Of a stretch of DNA of 64,000 nucleotides, positions 53,030 to 62,286 are shown in pieces; positions within the stretch are counted from its first letter, which is position 1; each line of letters starts with the position of its first letter. The notes under the pieces were generated by a model. It searched no databases. It was not told the origin of the DNA and saw nothing but the letters and a program-made list of their open reading frames with translations. Where the stretch lies: contig JASAND010007671.1 of assembly GCA_030248195.1 (NCBI GenBank), positions 1 through 64,000 of the forward strand. The letters run 5' to 3'. Position numbers and translations under genes: made by a program. Source of the DNA: Trissonchulus latispiculum (taxonomy: Eukaryota; Nematoda; Enoplea; Enoplida; Ironidae).

Positions 53030-56000
53030 TACCCGGGCGGTGGCATCAACTGCTGTTACTACAAGACCTTTGAGGTCACGAATTGTTTCCTTCATGAGGC
53101 CTACGTTTATAAGAGACATCACGCCCAACAAATGGAAAGTACAGCTGGTGATGTTAGTCATTGTGACTATTCTTCCGGAGCTTGCCAGCTGAAGGACGGA
53201 ACCTATCTTCTGTGGGACGTCAATAAAGACGAAGGATGTGAATTCCTTCCTTGGAAGCCACTGCCTGGTCATCAATGGGATGAAAACTGGTTGTCGGAAG
53301 ATGGCAATCTCGCCTTGACCTTTCGTAAAGGTTGGGTGGCGAAAGACTGCGAAGGCAAGAAATTACATGTTAGCGACCAAGGAATCCCGTTCAGAATTCT
53401 TGGCCAAAGACTTTACTGGGCACATCGCGCCAAAACTTTCTTCCGCCGGAAACGACAGGCAGTTGGAGCTAGATCCACCCCAGCTCCCGCCATAGATCCT
53501 GAAAAAGAGGCAGAACTACAACGGTTTTTGGCCAAGGCTGGTAAACCCATTCTCCGAAATTGGGCAGAGAAGAATGGAATTGTGACCACCGATATCCTGG
53601 CAGCTTCTTTGCAAGCAGTTACACTGAGGGAGAGTAGTAACATTCGATTTGCCTTTGCGCATGCGCTAGGCGCAGTGTGCAAGATGGCCGCTAACACCCT
53701 AGAAATCTTGAAAGCGGACCTTTTGGCTAATCCAACCCTCGCCGTCAGAGCAGTCCTGCAGAGGCCAAATGTTTATGCCCGAGCTGGAGGTATGGCTGTG
53801 GAAGTTTGGCCCTGTCAAACTTTGGAACCTGGAAATTATTGGCTTGCTGCCATGAATGAAACCTGTACTAGAGAAATACCGATCAAGTTCCGTTATCACG
53901 GGGAAGAGCACTTAGGCTACATGGATGTGGTCACTAACATTGTGCAAACTCATGGATTGCCAGCTGAATGCAGCCATAGTAAAGAAATCCCTTTCCGGCT
54001 GCAGAACAGAACACTGTTATATAAGCCGGATGGAACATATTCTGAGCTAAGGGATATACCAGAGCTTAGGATCTTCGACTGGAATTACACGTCATCTTGG
54101 ACTTTCGAGCCCACAATCTCTCATCAAATCGTAATGTATAATTGGTCAGACTTGCAAACTCAGCTCACCCTGAACGAGCTCCTCGGAGAATTGGATTACC
54201 AAAGAAAAATTCTGGATTCTTTGGGGATGAAAGTACGATATAACGCCACAACCCAAGCCGGAACGCAAAGCTTCATCGCAAGTATCATGGATGAAGGATA
54301 CTTCGGATTTATATACGGGCTATCCCTTAATTGGTTTCAGATTTGGACATTTGTGTGCTGCCTTTATGTAATGCTTGCTTTTCTACTGGCTCATTGCATG
54401 CCAAATGGCACTGCGGTAGCAGCAGGACTCAATGTAGCTCGCTTATGGATACCGTTGAAAAATTTACTGACCAATGTCGGATGGAAATGGGAGCAAGCCA
54501 GGCAAGCAGCTCGCAGTCGAGTATCATCCCGCAGGACCGGATCAGGGAATAGAACTAACGATCCCGAGTCGACGAGTATGATGGAATCGGATGTGGACGG
54601 ATTGCCATTGTTGCATAATTTGTTTGGTGCACCCAGACTACCGCTGAGCAGACAACACGAGGAATTTAATCTTTTACCCATGCAGCGACCAGGGTCCGAG
54701 TTCGCTGGGCATGACGATGTTGCGTCGGATCCTGGTATTCAAACATTTATGCCTCCTCGACCTTTACCACGAACGGCAGGGGCAAGCCGGGCCATGGAGG
54801 ACCAACCAAGACACGTCCGTCTAATTAGTAGTGAAGAGGCGCCAGTCGCTGCCCTCTCTCAGATTCAGCTGGATTTAGAAGGAACGAAAGTTCGTGGTCT
54901 TTTGGATACTGGCAGCGAACTTACGATCATCCACAGCGAATTGGTAAGCCAACTACCGGCTCGAGTGCGTAGTCTTATGACTTCAACGCCAGTAACAGCT
55001 AGTTCGGTAACGGGGCACAAATTGAATATCCTAGGAAAAATACCAGTAACAATCAAACTGGGGACAGAAATGGTGCAGCATGAAGTCTGTGTTTCTGATT
55101 CATCAACTCATAGTATGATTTTGGGATTAGATTTACTCCAGAAATTTAAGGAGCTGCAGATAGACTTTGGCAAGCGATGTATTCGTTTGGGCAAGCAACA
55201 ACTAAAACTGATCAGGGATCGGGGAAGGCCAGAATTGGTGGCGTCAGAAAAGACAGTTGTGCCGGCAAGATGTGAAATGCTGGTGCCTTGCACGTATTAC
55301 CGTAATGGATTCGACGGATCAGGATTGTTTGAGCCTCACATGGACAATTTGAGTAAGATGCATCTTCATGCAGCGAGGACCCTACTTCCATCAGTAGCAC
55401 ATGGATCTGAAGTGTGCATCCGGGTGATGAACCCTACCCATTTGCCTGCAACTATCTACCCCGACACAATTATGGGAACCATAGAATCCTGCAATGTGAC
55501 GGCTAAGGGAGAGCTAAGCTATCGAGTGAACAATATTCGGTCCCGTCCAACCTCGGAGGTATCACCAGAAACTAGGAAAACTAAAGAATCAATTTTGGAC
55601 CAATTGGACTTGTCGACGACAAAATTGAGTACTCAGCAGAAGGCGGAGTTGCAACTGTTGCTGCTTCATTTTTCAGACCGTTTCGTCGGACCAGATAACG
55701 AACTTGGGAGAACCGATGTTGTTGAACACTACATCAATACTGGAGACAGTGAACCTATTAAACAACAGCCCTACCGAGTTCCGGTTGCCCAACGAGTCGT
55801 TGTCAAGGAACATATTGACAAGATGCTCGGACAGGGGGTGATACGTCCCAGTTGCAGTCCTTGGGCTTCACCGATTGTGCTGGTCGTGAAGAAGGATGGA
55901 ACCTTGCGATTTTGTGTTGATTATCGCAAGCTGAATGCAATCACGAAGAAGGACGTGTTCCCCTTGAAGCGAATTGATGAAATTCTGGACTCGTTGGGGA

Positions 56001-58468
56001 ACGCCAAGTGGTTCACCACGTTAGATATGGCCAGCGGATATTGGCAAGTGAAAATGGCTGACGAACACGCGGATAAAACTGCGTTCACCACCGTGTATGG
56101 TCTTTACGAATTTACTGTCATGCCATTTGGACTGTGCAATGCCCCAGCCACTTTCCAGCGGTTAGTGGATGTGGTATTGTCTGGACTACAGTGGCATACT
56201 TGTCTTGCATACATCGACGATATTGTAGTCTATTCACCAACATTCGAAAACCATGTTCAGGATTTGGAAGCAGTATTACAACGCCTACGTCAGGCCAACT
56301 TGAAGCTTAATTTGCGCAAATGTCATTTTTGCCAAGAGAAGATTCTTTATTTGGGTCACCAAATATCCGCTCGTGGATTGGAACCTGATCCTGGAAAACT
56401 GGAGAATGTGCTGAATTTCCCCAGGCCTAACAATCTAACAGAGCTACGCTCATTCCTGGGATTGTGCTCATATTATCGTCGATTTGTTAAGGATTTTGCT
56501 TCGATTGCGCATGACCTACATTATCTGGAGAAGAAGAACGTTCCTTTTAAGTGGACGGATGACTGTGAAAAGTCATTTCAGAAGTTAAAAGAAATCTTGA
56601 CTTCCAAACCCGTTCTCACCTTGCCAAATTTTGAAAAACCATTTTTGGTCACTGTCGATGCTAGTGGATTTGGACTAGGGGCTGTGCTTGCACAGGTAAT
56701 TGAAGAAAATGAGCACCCTGTTGCCTTCGCTTCTCGAAGTCTCAACGCAGCAGAACAGAACTATACGATAACCGAAAAGGAATGTTTGGCCGTAGTCTTT
56801 GCCGTAAAGACCTTTCGCCATTACCTATATGGACATCATTTCACCCTTATCACTGATCACTCTGCGCTGAAGTGGCTTCTGACTACCAAGAATCCTTCGG
56901 GAAGAATAGCCCGTTGGGCTCTACTACTGCAAGAATTCGACTATGAAGTCATCCATAAGCCAGGCCGAAGTAACCGTGTAGCAGATGCACTCTCACGATG
57001 CAATCGGCCAAATGATGAAGGCGATAATGGGAAGTCGAACTCGGATGAGACGGCTGCAGACTTTGGAAAGCAACCGAGAAGAATAACAGCCCTCATATGT
57101 GAAGAGAGTGACGCGGAACTTAGACAGATCAGGAAAGAACAAGAAACAGACCCAGATTTCAGGGCCATTCGGGATTACCTTGCCGAAGGCATATTACCAG
57201 AAGATCAGAAGCAGGCAGCTGAGGTTGTGTTGTCTAAGCCCCGTTATGTGCTAAAGGATGGAATCCTCATCCACCTGTACCCACGACTAAGACCACGTGG
57301 TGTACTGTTGGAACAGCTTGCTATCCCGGCTGCACGGCGACATGATCTGATTTGTGCCTATCACAACTCTCCAATGGCGGCGCATTTGGGTTTCAAGAAG
57401 ACGTATTTGCACTTGCTGGAGCGTTATCATTGGCCAACTATGTATAACGATGTAAGGAATCACTGTGAATCCTGTCACGCTTGTCAAATTAGGAAACAGT
57501 CTGCAAAACCCAGCAGGGCTCCGTTGGTAAGCTTTCCAATCAGAGCTCCGTTTGAGTGTGTGGGAGTGGATATTGTGGGGCCCTTTCATTTGACTGAGTC
57601 AGGAATGAAGTATATCGTCGTGTTTATGGACTACTTCACGAAATATCCGGAATGTGCAGCTATTCCCGATCAAACGGCTGAAACCATCGCCAAAGTTTTT
57701 GTTTCCGACGTACTGTGCCGTCACGGCGCTCCAAGGCGTCTTTTATCGGATAGGGGTGCCAATTTCATGTCCACCTTGGTGGCTGAGGTTCTTGCTCTAA
57801 GTGGGACCAAGAAGATTTCGACGTCTCCTTATCATCCACAATGTGATGGGCTTGTCGAGCGGTTCAATCGAACTTTGATTGGAATGCTCACCAACTACGT
57901 CAACACGAGAAATTCTGATTGGGATCAATATCTGCCGTTGGTACTGTTTGCGTACCGTTGCTCGGAGCACGAGAGCACGCGCCATAGCCCATTTCAGATG
58001 CTATATGGGCGTACGCCATTGTTGCCCATTGATGTCGCCTTGACGACCACGGACCTAATTTATGTTGACGAACCTACTTACAGTCAACAGCTGAAGGCTC
58101 AATTGAATGCAGCTTGGAGTATTGCAGCGGACGAAATCGAGACAGCTCAATTCAGACAGAAGATCTATTATGATCGAAAAGCCGAAGAGCATACATTCAG
58201 AGTCGGAGACAAGGTATTGATCAATTTTCCCAAGCGTCAAAAACTGGCAATGCGATGGGAAGGCCCATATAAAATTATTGACGTAATCAAGGACACTCCT
58301 AATGTTGTAGTGGAACCTTGTTATGGCCGAAAACATGGGAAAACCCAAGTGGTTCACGTGAATCGGCTAAAACTGTACAGTGAATCTTGCCAGCAGCCCT
58401 ATGTGGAAATTGCTGCTGCGAAGGCTGACACTCCAGAGACGATTGGGGTGAATCTCGTTCCTCCTTAA
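53030..58468 (+). CDS. Envelope-like glycoprotein fused to protease, RT, RNase H and integrase
   Basis: Same frame as gag, open from just after the TGA; the first ATG is 53132. Cys-rich ectodomain first, with a furin-type RRKR at 53444-53455, a following long segment with five N-glycosylation sequons (NET, NRT, NYT, NWS, NAT), and a membrane span near 54328-54400 (FQIWTFVCCLYVMLAFLLAH). Then, after about 160 linker residues: protease LLDTGSEL (54899-54922), RT from about 55770 with YIDDIVVYS at 56210, RNase H (VTVDASGFGLGAVLA to NRVADALSR), integrase with HHCC finger (HNSPMAAHLG, CESCHAC), D-D-E region (GVDIVGPF, LLSDRGANF, GLVERFNRT) and a GPY/F module (WEGPYKIIDV). All pol motifs look intact. 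Having a membrane-anchored envelope upstream of the enzymes in one polyprotein is odd: cleavage or topology would have to free the cytosolic part. The glycoprotein family is not assigned. Confidence 0.92.
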   Translation, partial: YPGGGINCCYYKTFEVTNCFLHEAYVYKRHHAQQMESTAGDVSHCDYSSGACQLKDGTYLLWDVNKDEGCEFLPWKPLPGHQWDENWLSEDGNLALTFRKGWVAKDCEGKKLHVSDQGIPFRILGQRLYWAHRAKTFFRRKRQAVGARSTPAPAIDPEKEAELQRFLAKAGKPILRNWAEKNGIVTTDILAASLQAVTLRESSNIRFAFAHALGAVCKMAANTLEILKADLLANPTLAVRAVLQRPNVYARAGGMAVEVWPCQTLEPGNYWLAAMNETCTREIPIKFRYHGEEHLGYMDVVTNIVQTHGLPAECSHSKEIPFRLQNRTLLYKPDGTYSELRDIPELRIFDWNYTSSWTFEPTISHQIVMYNWSDLQTQLTLNELLGELDYQRKILDSLGMKVRYNATTQAGTQSFIASIMDEGYFGFIYGLSLNWFQIWTFVCCLYVMLAFLLAHCMPNGTAVAAGLNVARLWIPLKNLLTNVGWKWEQARQAARSRVSSRRTGSGNRTNDPESTSMMESDVDGLPLLHNLFGAPRLPLSRQHEEFNLLPMQRPGSEFAGHDDVASDPGIQTFMPPRPLPRTAGASRAMEDQPRHVRLISSEEAPVAALSQIQLDLEGTKVRGLLDTGSELTIIHSELVSQLPARVRSLMTSTPVTASSVTGHKLNILGKIPVTIKLGTEMVQHEVCVSDSSTHSMILGLDLLQKFKELQIDFGKRCIRLGKQQLKLIRDRGRPELVASEKTVVPARCEMLVPCTYYRNGFDGSGLFEPHMDNLSKMHLHAARTLLPSVAHGSEVCIRVMNPTHLPATIYPDTIMGTIESCNVTAKGELSYRVNNIRSRPTSEVSPETRKTKESILDQLDLSTTKLSTQQKAELQLLLLHFSDRFVGPDNELGRTDVVEHYINTGDSEPIKQQPYRVPVAQRVVVKEHIDKMLGQGVIRPSCSPWASPIVLVVKKDGTLRFCVDYRKLNAITKKDVFPLKRIDEILDSLGNAKWFTTLDMASGYWQVKMADEHADKTAFTTVYGLYEFTVMPFGLCNAPATFQRLVDVVLSGLQWHTCLAYIDDIVVYSPTFENHVQDLEAVLQRLRQANLKLNLRKCHFCQEKILYLGHQISARGLEPDPGKLENVLNFPRPNNLTELRSFLGLCSYYRRFVKDFASIAHDLHYLEKKNVPFKWTDDCEKSFQKLKEILTSKPVLTLPNFEKPFLVTVDASGFGLGAVLAQVIEENEHPVAFASRSLNAAEQNYTITEKECLAVVFAVKTFRHYLYGHHFTLITDHSALKWLLTTKNPSGRIARWALLLQEFDYEVIHKPGRSNRVADALSRCNRPNDEGDNGKSNSDETAADFGKQPRRITALICEESDAELRQIRKEQETDPDFRAIRDYLAEGILPEDQKQAAEVVLSKPRYVLKDGILIHLYPRLRPRGVLLEQLAIPAARRHDLICAYHNSPMAAHLGFKKTYLHLLERYHWPTMYNDVRNHCESCHACQIRKQSAKPSRAPLVSFPIRAPFECVGVDIVGPFHLTESGMKYIVVFMDYFTKYPECAAIPDQTAETIAKVFVSDVLCRHGAPRRLLSDRGANFMSTLVAEVLALSGTKKISTSPYHPQCDGLVERFNRTLIGMLTNYVNTRNSDWDQYLPLVLFAYRCSEHESTRHSPFQMLYGRTPLLPIDVALTTTDLIYVDEPTYSQQLKAQLNAAWSIAADEIETAQFRQKIYYDRKAEEHTFRVGDKVLINFPKRQKLAMRWEGPYKIIDVIKDTPNVVVEPCYGRKHGKTQVVHVNRLKLYSESCQQPYVEIAAAKADTPETIGVNLVPP

Positions 58469-59203
58469 CACCAGCAGAAGATAGTGAAACTGAGAAAACT
58501 GATGCCCGCCATTCCTTGGTACCTTTCGCGGAACACGAATACCCGTCCAGAAGATATCCCCTTCGTCAGAGGAAAGCCCCTGACCGTTATTTTCCCCAAT
58601 AATTTATGTATTGATGTACCTCTTTTATACTATAACTTGAACTCATTTGTGTATTTAATTAATTTTTGTTAAAAGAAAAGGAACTTGTGTGATATTATCT
58701 TCCTCTTAAACCTAGCCTATGTGAATATCATCCCTCACGTCTTTTATTTCCCTTACAGTACAGTTTTCCCTTCTTACAACTGGTCTTTAGTACCTATACT
58801 TTCTGCATACACTTTACTTCTCTTTCGGTCTTCTTTAATACAGTAGCAGTGGATCAAACCTTAACATAAATTCCTTTTCTTTCTCAGTATAAATGTTCAT
58901 TATACACACATTTGTCATTATTATAATCACCTGATGCCGCCTAGATGGCCATAGGTGTTCTAAATGGAAACTATTGCAACAGTGCGTCCACGTAAACGAC
59001 AACATAAATCAAACTCTACATTGCCAACAGCATAATTCTACTCATAAATAGGTCTCGCGTACTTCGGTCGCTCAACTTTAATTACTTTCTGTTTTCATAC
59101 AGTCCCAATACAGTGGTCTAACTAAATTCTATTTTCCCAATGCACTGATACGTAAATAGGTATAGTTCTTTCTCTAAAACGCTTACCAGGTGTCTATTTT
59201 ATT
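58469..59203 (+). other. Untranslated spacer between pol and the accessory ORFs
   Basis: About 735 bp, AT-rich with pyrimidine-rich tracts (for example TTTTCTTTCTCAG at 58876-58888 and TTTCTGTTTTCATACAG at 59087-59103) that could serve as splice acceptors for a subgenomic RNA expressing the downstream ORFs. No ORF with a recognisable signature. Confidence 0.5.
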
Positions 59204-59989
59204 ATGCATCTTAGCACACGGTGCAAAAATTGTTTTTCTCTGCAAGTATGGGAGTTTAGTGACGATGTTGTCACTATACAGTCTAATCAAGCTTGTTCTG
59301 TATGCGGACACACTATTTCAATGGGCTTTCACAACTCATTGACTGCTTTTAATCAAGACTCTTCGGGGGCAACTTTGAATTTTGTGACTCCGTTCCCCTC
59401 TGGTTTTCCATCGCATTTCGGCACAAATCCCTCTAGCGGGATTTCCTATGCCCCTATGGCCAATGCCTTAGCTAATCGGTTCCCTATGCCAGCGGCCCAC
59501 CAAACGCTGCCGCCCAGCATGATTTCCTACAGCGCCAGACAGTCATCTGTTCAGCTATCCCAGCCACCGGCTCCGGTCCCGGCTCCTGTTCCGGTCCCTA
59601 CGCCGGTTCCAATTACGGGTCCCGCACCGGGTCATGCAGCAGGTATTTCATACCCTTATGTGGTTCAGAGTCCGGTAACTCCCACTTTGGACGTATCCAG
59701 ATTTTCAAATCTAACTCAGGATGCGTCCCCCTTTTCGGAGCCCCAGCAGCTTACTGTTTCGACAGTTAATGACCAGGCAGGAACATCGCTCTCCGAGGCT
59801 CCACCACTTCCTTCCTATGTGGTTCCAAAACTTTCTGCGGGTGTTGGGCGCGGCCGACACACTCAGAAGGGTCCAGGTCCATCGGTCCAGGCCTACAACG
59901 GCGGAACTTCGCTCCGGATGCGGACTTGCCACCTGCTACCAGTTCCAAGCTGCCGATTCCTGAGAAGGAACCTCGACCAGCCTCGTTAG
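59204..59989 (+). CDS. Accessory ORF A of the Gypsy: zinc-ribbon-like plus Pro-rich protein
   Basis: ATG at 59204. Residues 7-40 have paired cysteines (CKNC ... CSVC, about 23 residues apart), like a small zinc ribbon. Then about 200 residues rich in Pro, Ser, Thr and Ala, including PAPVPAPVPVPTPVPITGPA. The frame ends at 59989 after overlapping the next ORF (59926 onward) by about 64 bases in the -1 frame. The two may be one product joined by frame change, splicing or an ancestral single frame. Located where Gypsy elements normally carry env, but nothing here looks like an envelope. Function unknown; nucleic-acid or protein binding is only a guess from the Cys pattern. Confidence 0.7.
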   Translation: MHLSTRCKNCFSLQVWEFSDDVVTIQSNQACSVCGHTISMGFHNSLTAFNQDSSGATLNFVTPFPSGFPSHFGTNPSSGISYAPMANALANRFPMPAAHQTLPPSMISYSARQSSVQLSQPPAPVPAPVPVPTPVPITGPAPGHAAGISYPYVVQSPVTPTLDVSRFSNLTQDASPFSEPQQLTVSTVNDQAGTSLSEAPPLPSYVVPKLSAGVGRGRHTQKGPGPSVQAYNGGTSLRMRTCHLLPVPSCRFLRRNLDQPR

Positions 59990-61077
59990 CTCCTTCTACC
60001 TCTGCCCCGGATACGGACACTCCGGCTCATTCTAGCTCTCAGCCGGCTTCTCCCGGATCTCCACCCCCGGCCAAACGACGACCCAATCCTCCGAAGCCCC
60101 GTTGTCCCATCTGTCATCTCAGCTTGGATGGTCCGTGCCTCTGTCAGAAATGTAACAACTGTGGGCGAACCGAGAGCGACCACTCCAATATCCCTTCGAA
60201 GTACTGTAAACGCTTCACCCCGCGACCGATTCGTCGGTACTGCAGCTATTGCCGAAAATCGCGAGGCGACACCGGTCTTTGCCGGTGCATCTTATACTGT
60301 CAACGCTGCAGCGGCACCGACTGCCGCTGTGAGCATCCGCGGCGCGATTTTGCCACGTATAATTACGATGACGAGCTTCATCGCCACTACGAGAGAGAAA
60401 TCCACTTTCATTTCACCTCCCTTCGCCACCAACCTCCTGATGTTCGGCCGATGTCCCTACGTGAACTTATCAATCAGCCTAAGGCTTCCTATCTCTTTTT
60501 GGCCGCATGCCTCAAGGACAAACTTGTTCAGCGTGACCAAAACTGTCAACTGGATGTACCTAGTGGCAGTGACATTACCCCTGGCGTGAACCAGGAAGTT
60601 ATGACCGCGGCTTTGCAGCAATTCTACACCACAATTGCTGACAATGACGATCGACGGTTCTTTCTTCGTATTTGTTTTGCCTTTTGGCTTGTTTTCAAGC
60701 CACCTACTGAGAACCGAACGGCTCGCCTGCGGTTCATTCGTCAATTGGCCAACATTCTTTCTGGTGGTGTAGGTGACTCTTTGCCAGCAGAAGCTACTGC
60801 TTCGGTCCGCAGGGCACATGCCCTGGTTCATCTCTACTCTGACCACTTGATCCATTGTGTCCTCTCGGCTCTCCACTCTCTCTACCAGGAGGGGTATTTG
60901 GACGTTCCCCTCTCTGAAGGGTTCCGACTTTTCCTGCGGTCGTCCCGGGAGAAAGCCCTGAAAACTTATGCCCATGATGGTCTCTATTTGACCAGCTTAA
61001 ATGAGACTCACTCGGTTTGCTATGGTATTTCCCGGGGCCGCCAGCCTTATGTCTATGTTATCTGCCCCAACAAATAA
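59926..61077 (+). CDS. Accessory ORF B of the Gypsy: Cys/His-rich protein of unknown function
   Basis: The frame is open from upstream of 59880 (no ATG; the codon at 59926 is TTG) to a stop at 61077. A Pro/Ser-rich start is followed by a dense Cys cluster (about residues 60-135): CPICHLSL, CLCQKCNNCGRTESDH, YCSYCRKSRGDTGLCRC, YCQRCSGTDCRCEH, suggesting three or more zinc sites. A mostly helical C-terminal half follows (YLFLAACLKDKLVQRD, FFLRICFAFWLVFKPP, LHSLYQEGYLDVPL). The frame is intact for about 380 codons, so it is probably selected. It ends about 100 bp before the 3' LTR. I do not recognise it. It could be a host-derived or viral accessory protein. Confidence 0.72.
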   Translation: MPPATSSKLPIPEKEPRPASLAPSTSAPDTDTPAHSSSQPASPGSPPPAKRRPNPPKPRCPICHLSLDGPCLCQKCNNCGRTESDHSNIPSKYCKRFTPRPIRRYCSYCRKSRGDTGLCRCILYCQRCSGTDCRCEHPRRDFATYNYDDELHRHYEREIHFHFTSLRHQPPDVRPMSLRELINQPKASYLFLAACLKDKLVQRDQNCQLDVPSGSDITPGVNQEVMTAALQQFYTTIADNDDRRFFLRICFAFWLVFKPPTENRTARLRFIRQLANILSGGVGDSLPAEATASVRRAHALVHLYSDHLIHCVLSALHSLYQEGYLDVPLSEGFRLFLRSSREKALKTYAHDGLYLTSLNETHSVCYGISRGRQPYVYVICPNK

Positions 61078-61163
61078 CTGACGATATTTTTTCTAACTGT
61101 GGAGGTACTTTTGCTTTTACTTGTTTTTTTTCTTTTGTTTTTAAGGGCCGAGGACGTCCCTCC

Positions 61164-61178
61164 TCAAGGGGAGGCACA
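61164..61178 (+). promoter_or_regulatory. Polypurine tract
   Basis: CAAGGGGAGGCACA directly before the TG of the 3' LTR; expected primer for plus-strand DNA synthesis. Confidence 0.7.
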
Positions 61179-61785
61179 TGTAACAAGTAACTAGTTGCCG
61201 AAACAACCGTCAGCATTAATCATTCTTAATTTCTTTAAGTTTTGTTTTTCGTCAATTAGGGCACACCTAACTTTGTTAAACTTCATGCCCCAATTCTTTT
61301 AATTGCCCTAAAACTATTCTCTTAACGTCATCAAACTTTAACTATAAAGTTTCTTACAAATCTTTCATAGGGGCATTCTATCAGATTCTGAACTTTAAGA
61401 TTGTCTTTTCTTGCGCTCTGCGCTAACAACTCTTACTGTGCACTGTGTACACTACTCAAGTGCTATGCACGATCAACTAACCTCTGCCTAAATCTTGTGC
61501 TACAGTATGCCTAAACCGACCGTCCTCGGCTCTTCTGTTTGGTACCTAACCCACTCGTGGGATAGCTTTTCATCCGTTCTTATTCAGAACCTTTAGGGGT
61601 ACTGCTCAGTGCTACGTAACAGTTGTTGTAAACCTCATCTTAGCTTGTTCGCAAGCCTCGTACATAACTTTGCCATTGCTGTCCACTGTCTGTCTGTACT
61701 TGGTTCCGCCGACTTGACGGCAAGGGACATTAAATCCAACCTTTCTCTGACTCCTTGTCCAGCTAGGTCCAACTAGTCCAGGCCG
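61179..61785 (+). repeat. 3' LTR of the large Gypsy, missing its last about 23 bp
   Basis: Aligns with 50193-50785 and on to GGCCG. The 5' LTR continues CCGCGTTACA, whereas here the sequence changes to GGATAAAGG. The terminal bases, and any target duplication, are lost or replaced. Confidence 0.88.
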
Positions 61786-61794
61786 GGATAAAGG

Positions 61795-62250
61795 TTGAGC
61801 CGCAAAAATACCATCCTCCTAATGGCATTATTGTTTGCTTCCCTTAAAATGTCCTTCCGGGCTACCATCTTTCAAGAATGCTATAATCTTGCACCAGCTA
61901 GATTTTGGTTGGCGGCTCCTAAAATCCAAGCGCTGGGAATCCTTGACTCCATCTACAGTATAGATGTCTGTTTGTATCGTTTGATCTCGTGTCGGATCAT
62001 GAAGTCGGGACAAGAAGTCAGCATTCGTATGAGAAGAACCTTTCCTGTATTCTATCTGGAAACAGTATTCCTGCAAGCTCATGTACCAGCGTGCTGTCTT
62101 GCTGGTAGTGAACCGTCCATCTAAGATATACTTGAGTGCCTTATGGTCTGTAACCAAAGTGAAACAATGCCCATACAAGTGAGAACGGAAATGCTTTACT
62201 CCGCAAATAATCCCTAAGGCTTTCCCTTCTGTCGTCGCATACTAACTAAC
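61795..62250 (-). pseudogene. Gypsy RNase H fragment
   Basis: Minus-strand frame (LYGHCFTLVTDHKALKYIL, then YRKGSSHTNADFLSRLHD) is the C-terminal half of a Ty3/Gypsy RNase H, from a family different from the other two here. The upstream part (EGKALGIICGVKHFRSH) is also present, in plus orientation, at 63905-64000. RT and integrase are absent. It is fused to the broken end of the large Gypsy's LTR. Confidence 0.78.
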
Positions 62251-62286
62251 TGCTCCGAAGGGGGGAGGTGTGAGCGCGTGACTATC
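62162..62286. repeat. Inverted repeat, left arm
   Basis: About 120 bp that reappears in reverse at about 63878-64000. It includes the RNase H codons and the non-coding CTCCGAAGGGGGGAGGTGTG junction. Because both coding and non-coding parts are mirrored, this is a true inverted duplication, possibly continuing beyond the window. Confidence 0.85.

Larger units (their letters stand above)
50193..61785 (+). mobile_element. Large Ty3/Gypsy element with envelope-like domain between gag and pol
   Basis: 5' LTR 50193-50808 (TGTAACAAG...GTTACA), primer site TGGTGTCAGAAGTGGGA at 50811. One reading frame from 50852 to 58468 broken by a single TGA (53027). Two overlapping accessory ORFs (59204-61077), a purine tract AAGGGGAGG before 61179, and a 3' LTR from 61179 that stops about 23 bp short. 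Domain order is Gag, CCHC knuckle, coiled coil, glycoprotein with furin-like site and membrane anchor, protease, RT, RNase H, integrase. LTRs have several clustered differences, so it is not brand new. Total 11.6 kb, large for Gypsy. It is inserted beside an older Gypsy copy. Confidence 0.9.

Noticed and set aside
60457..60975. 172-codon minus-strand frame
   Set aside because: Antisense shadow of accessory ORF B; no motif of its own.
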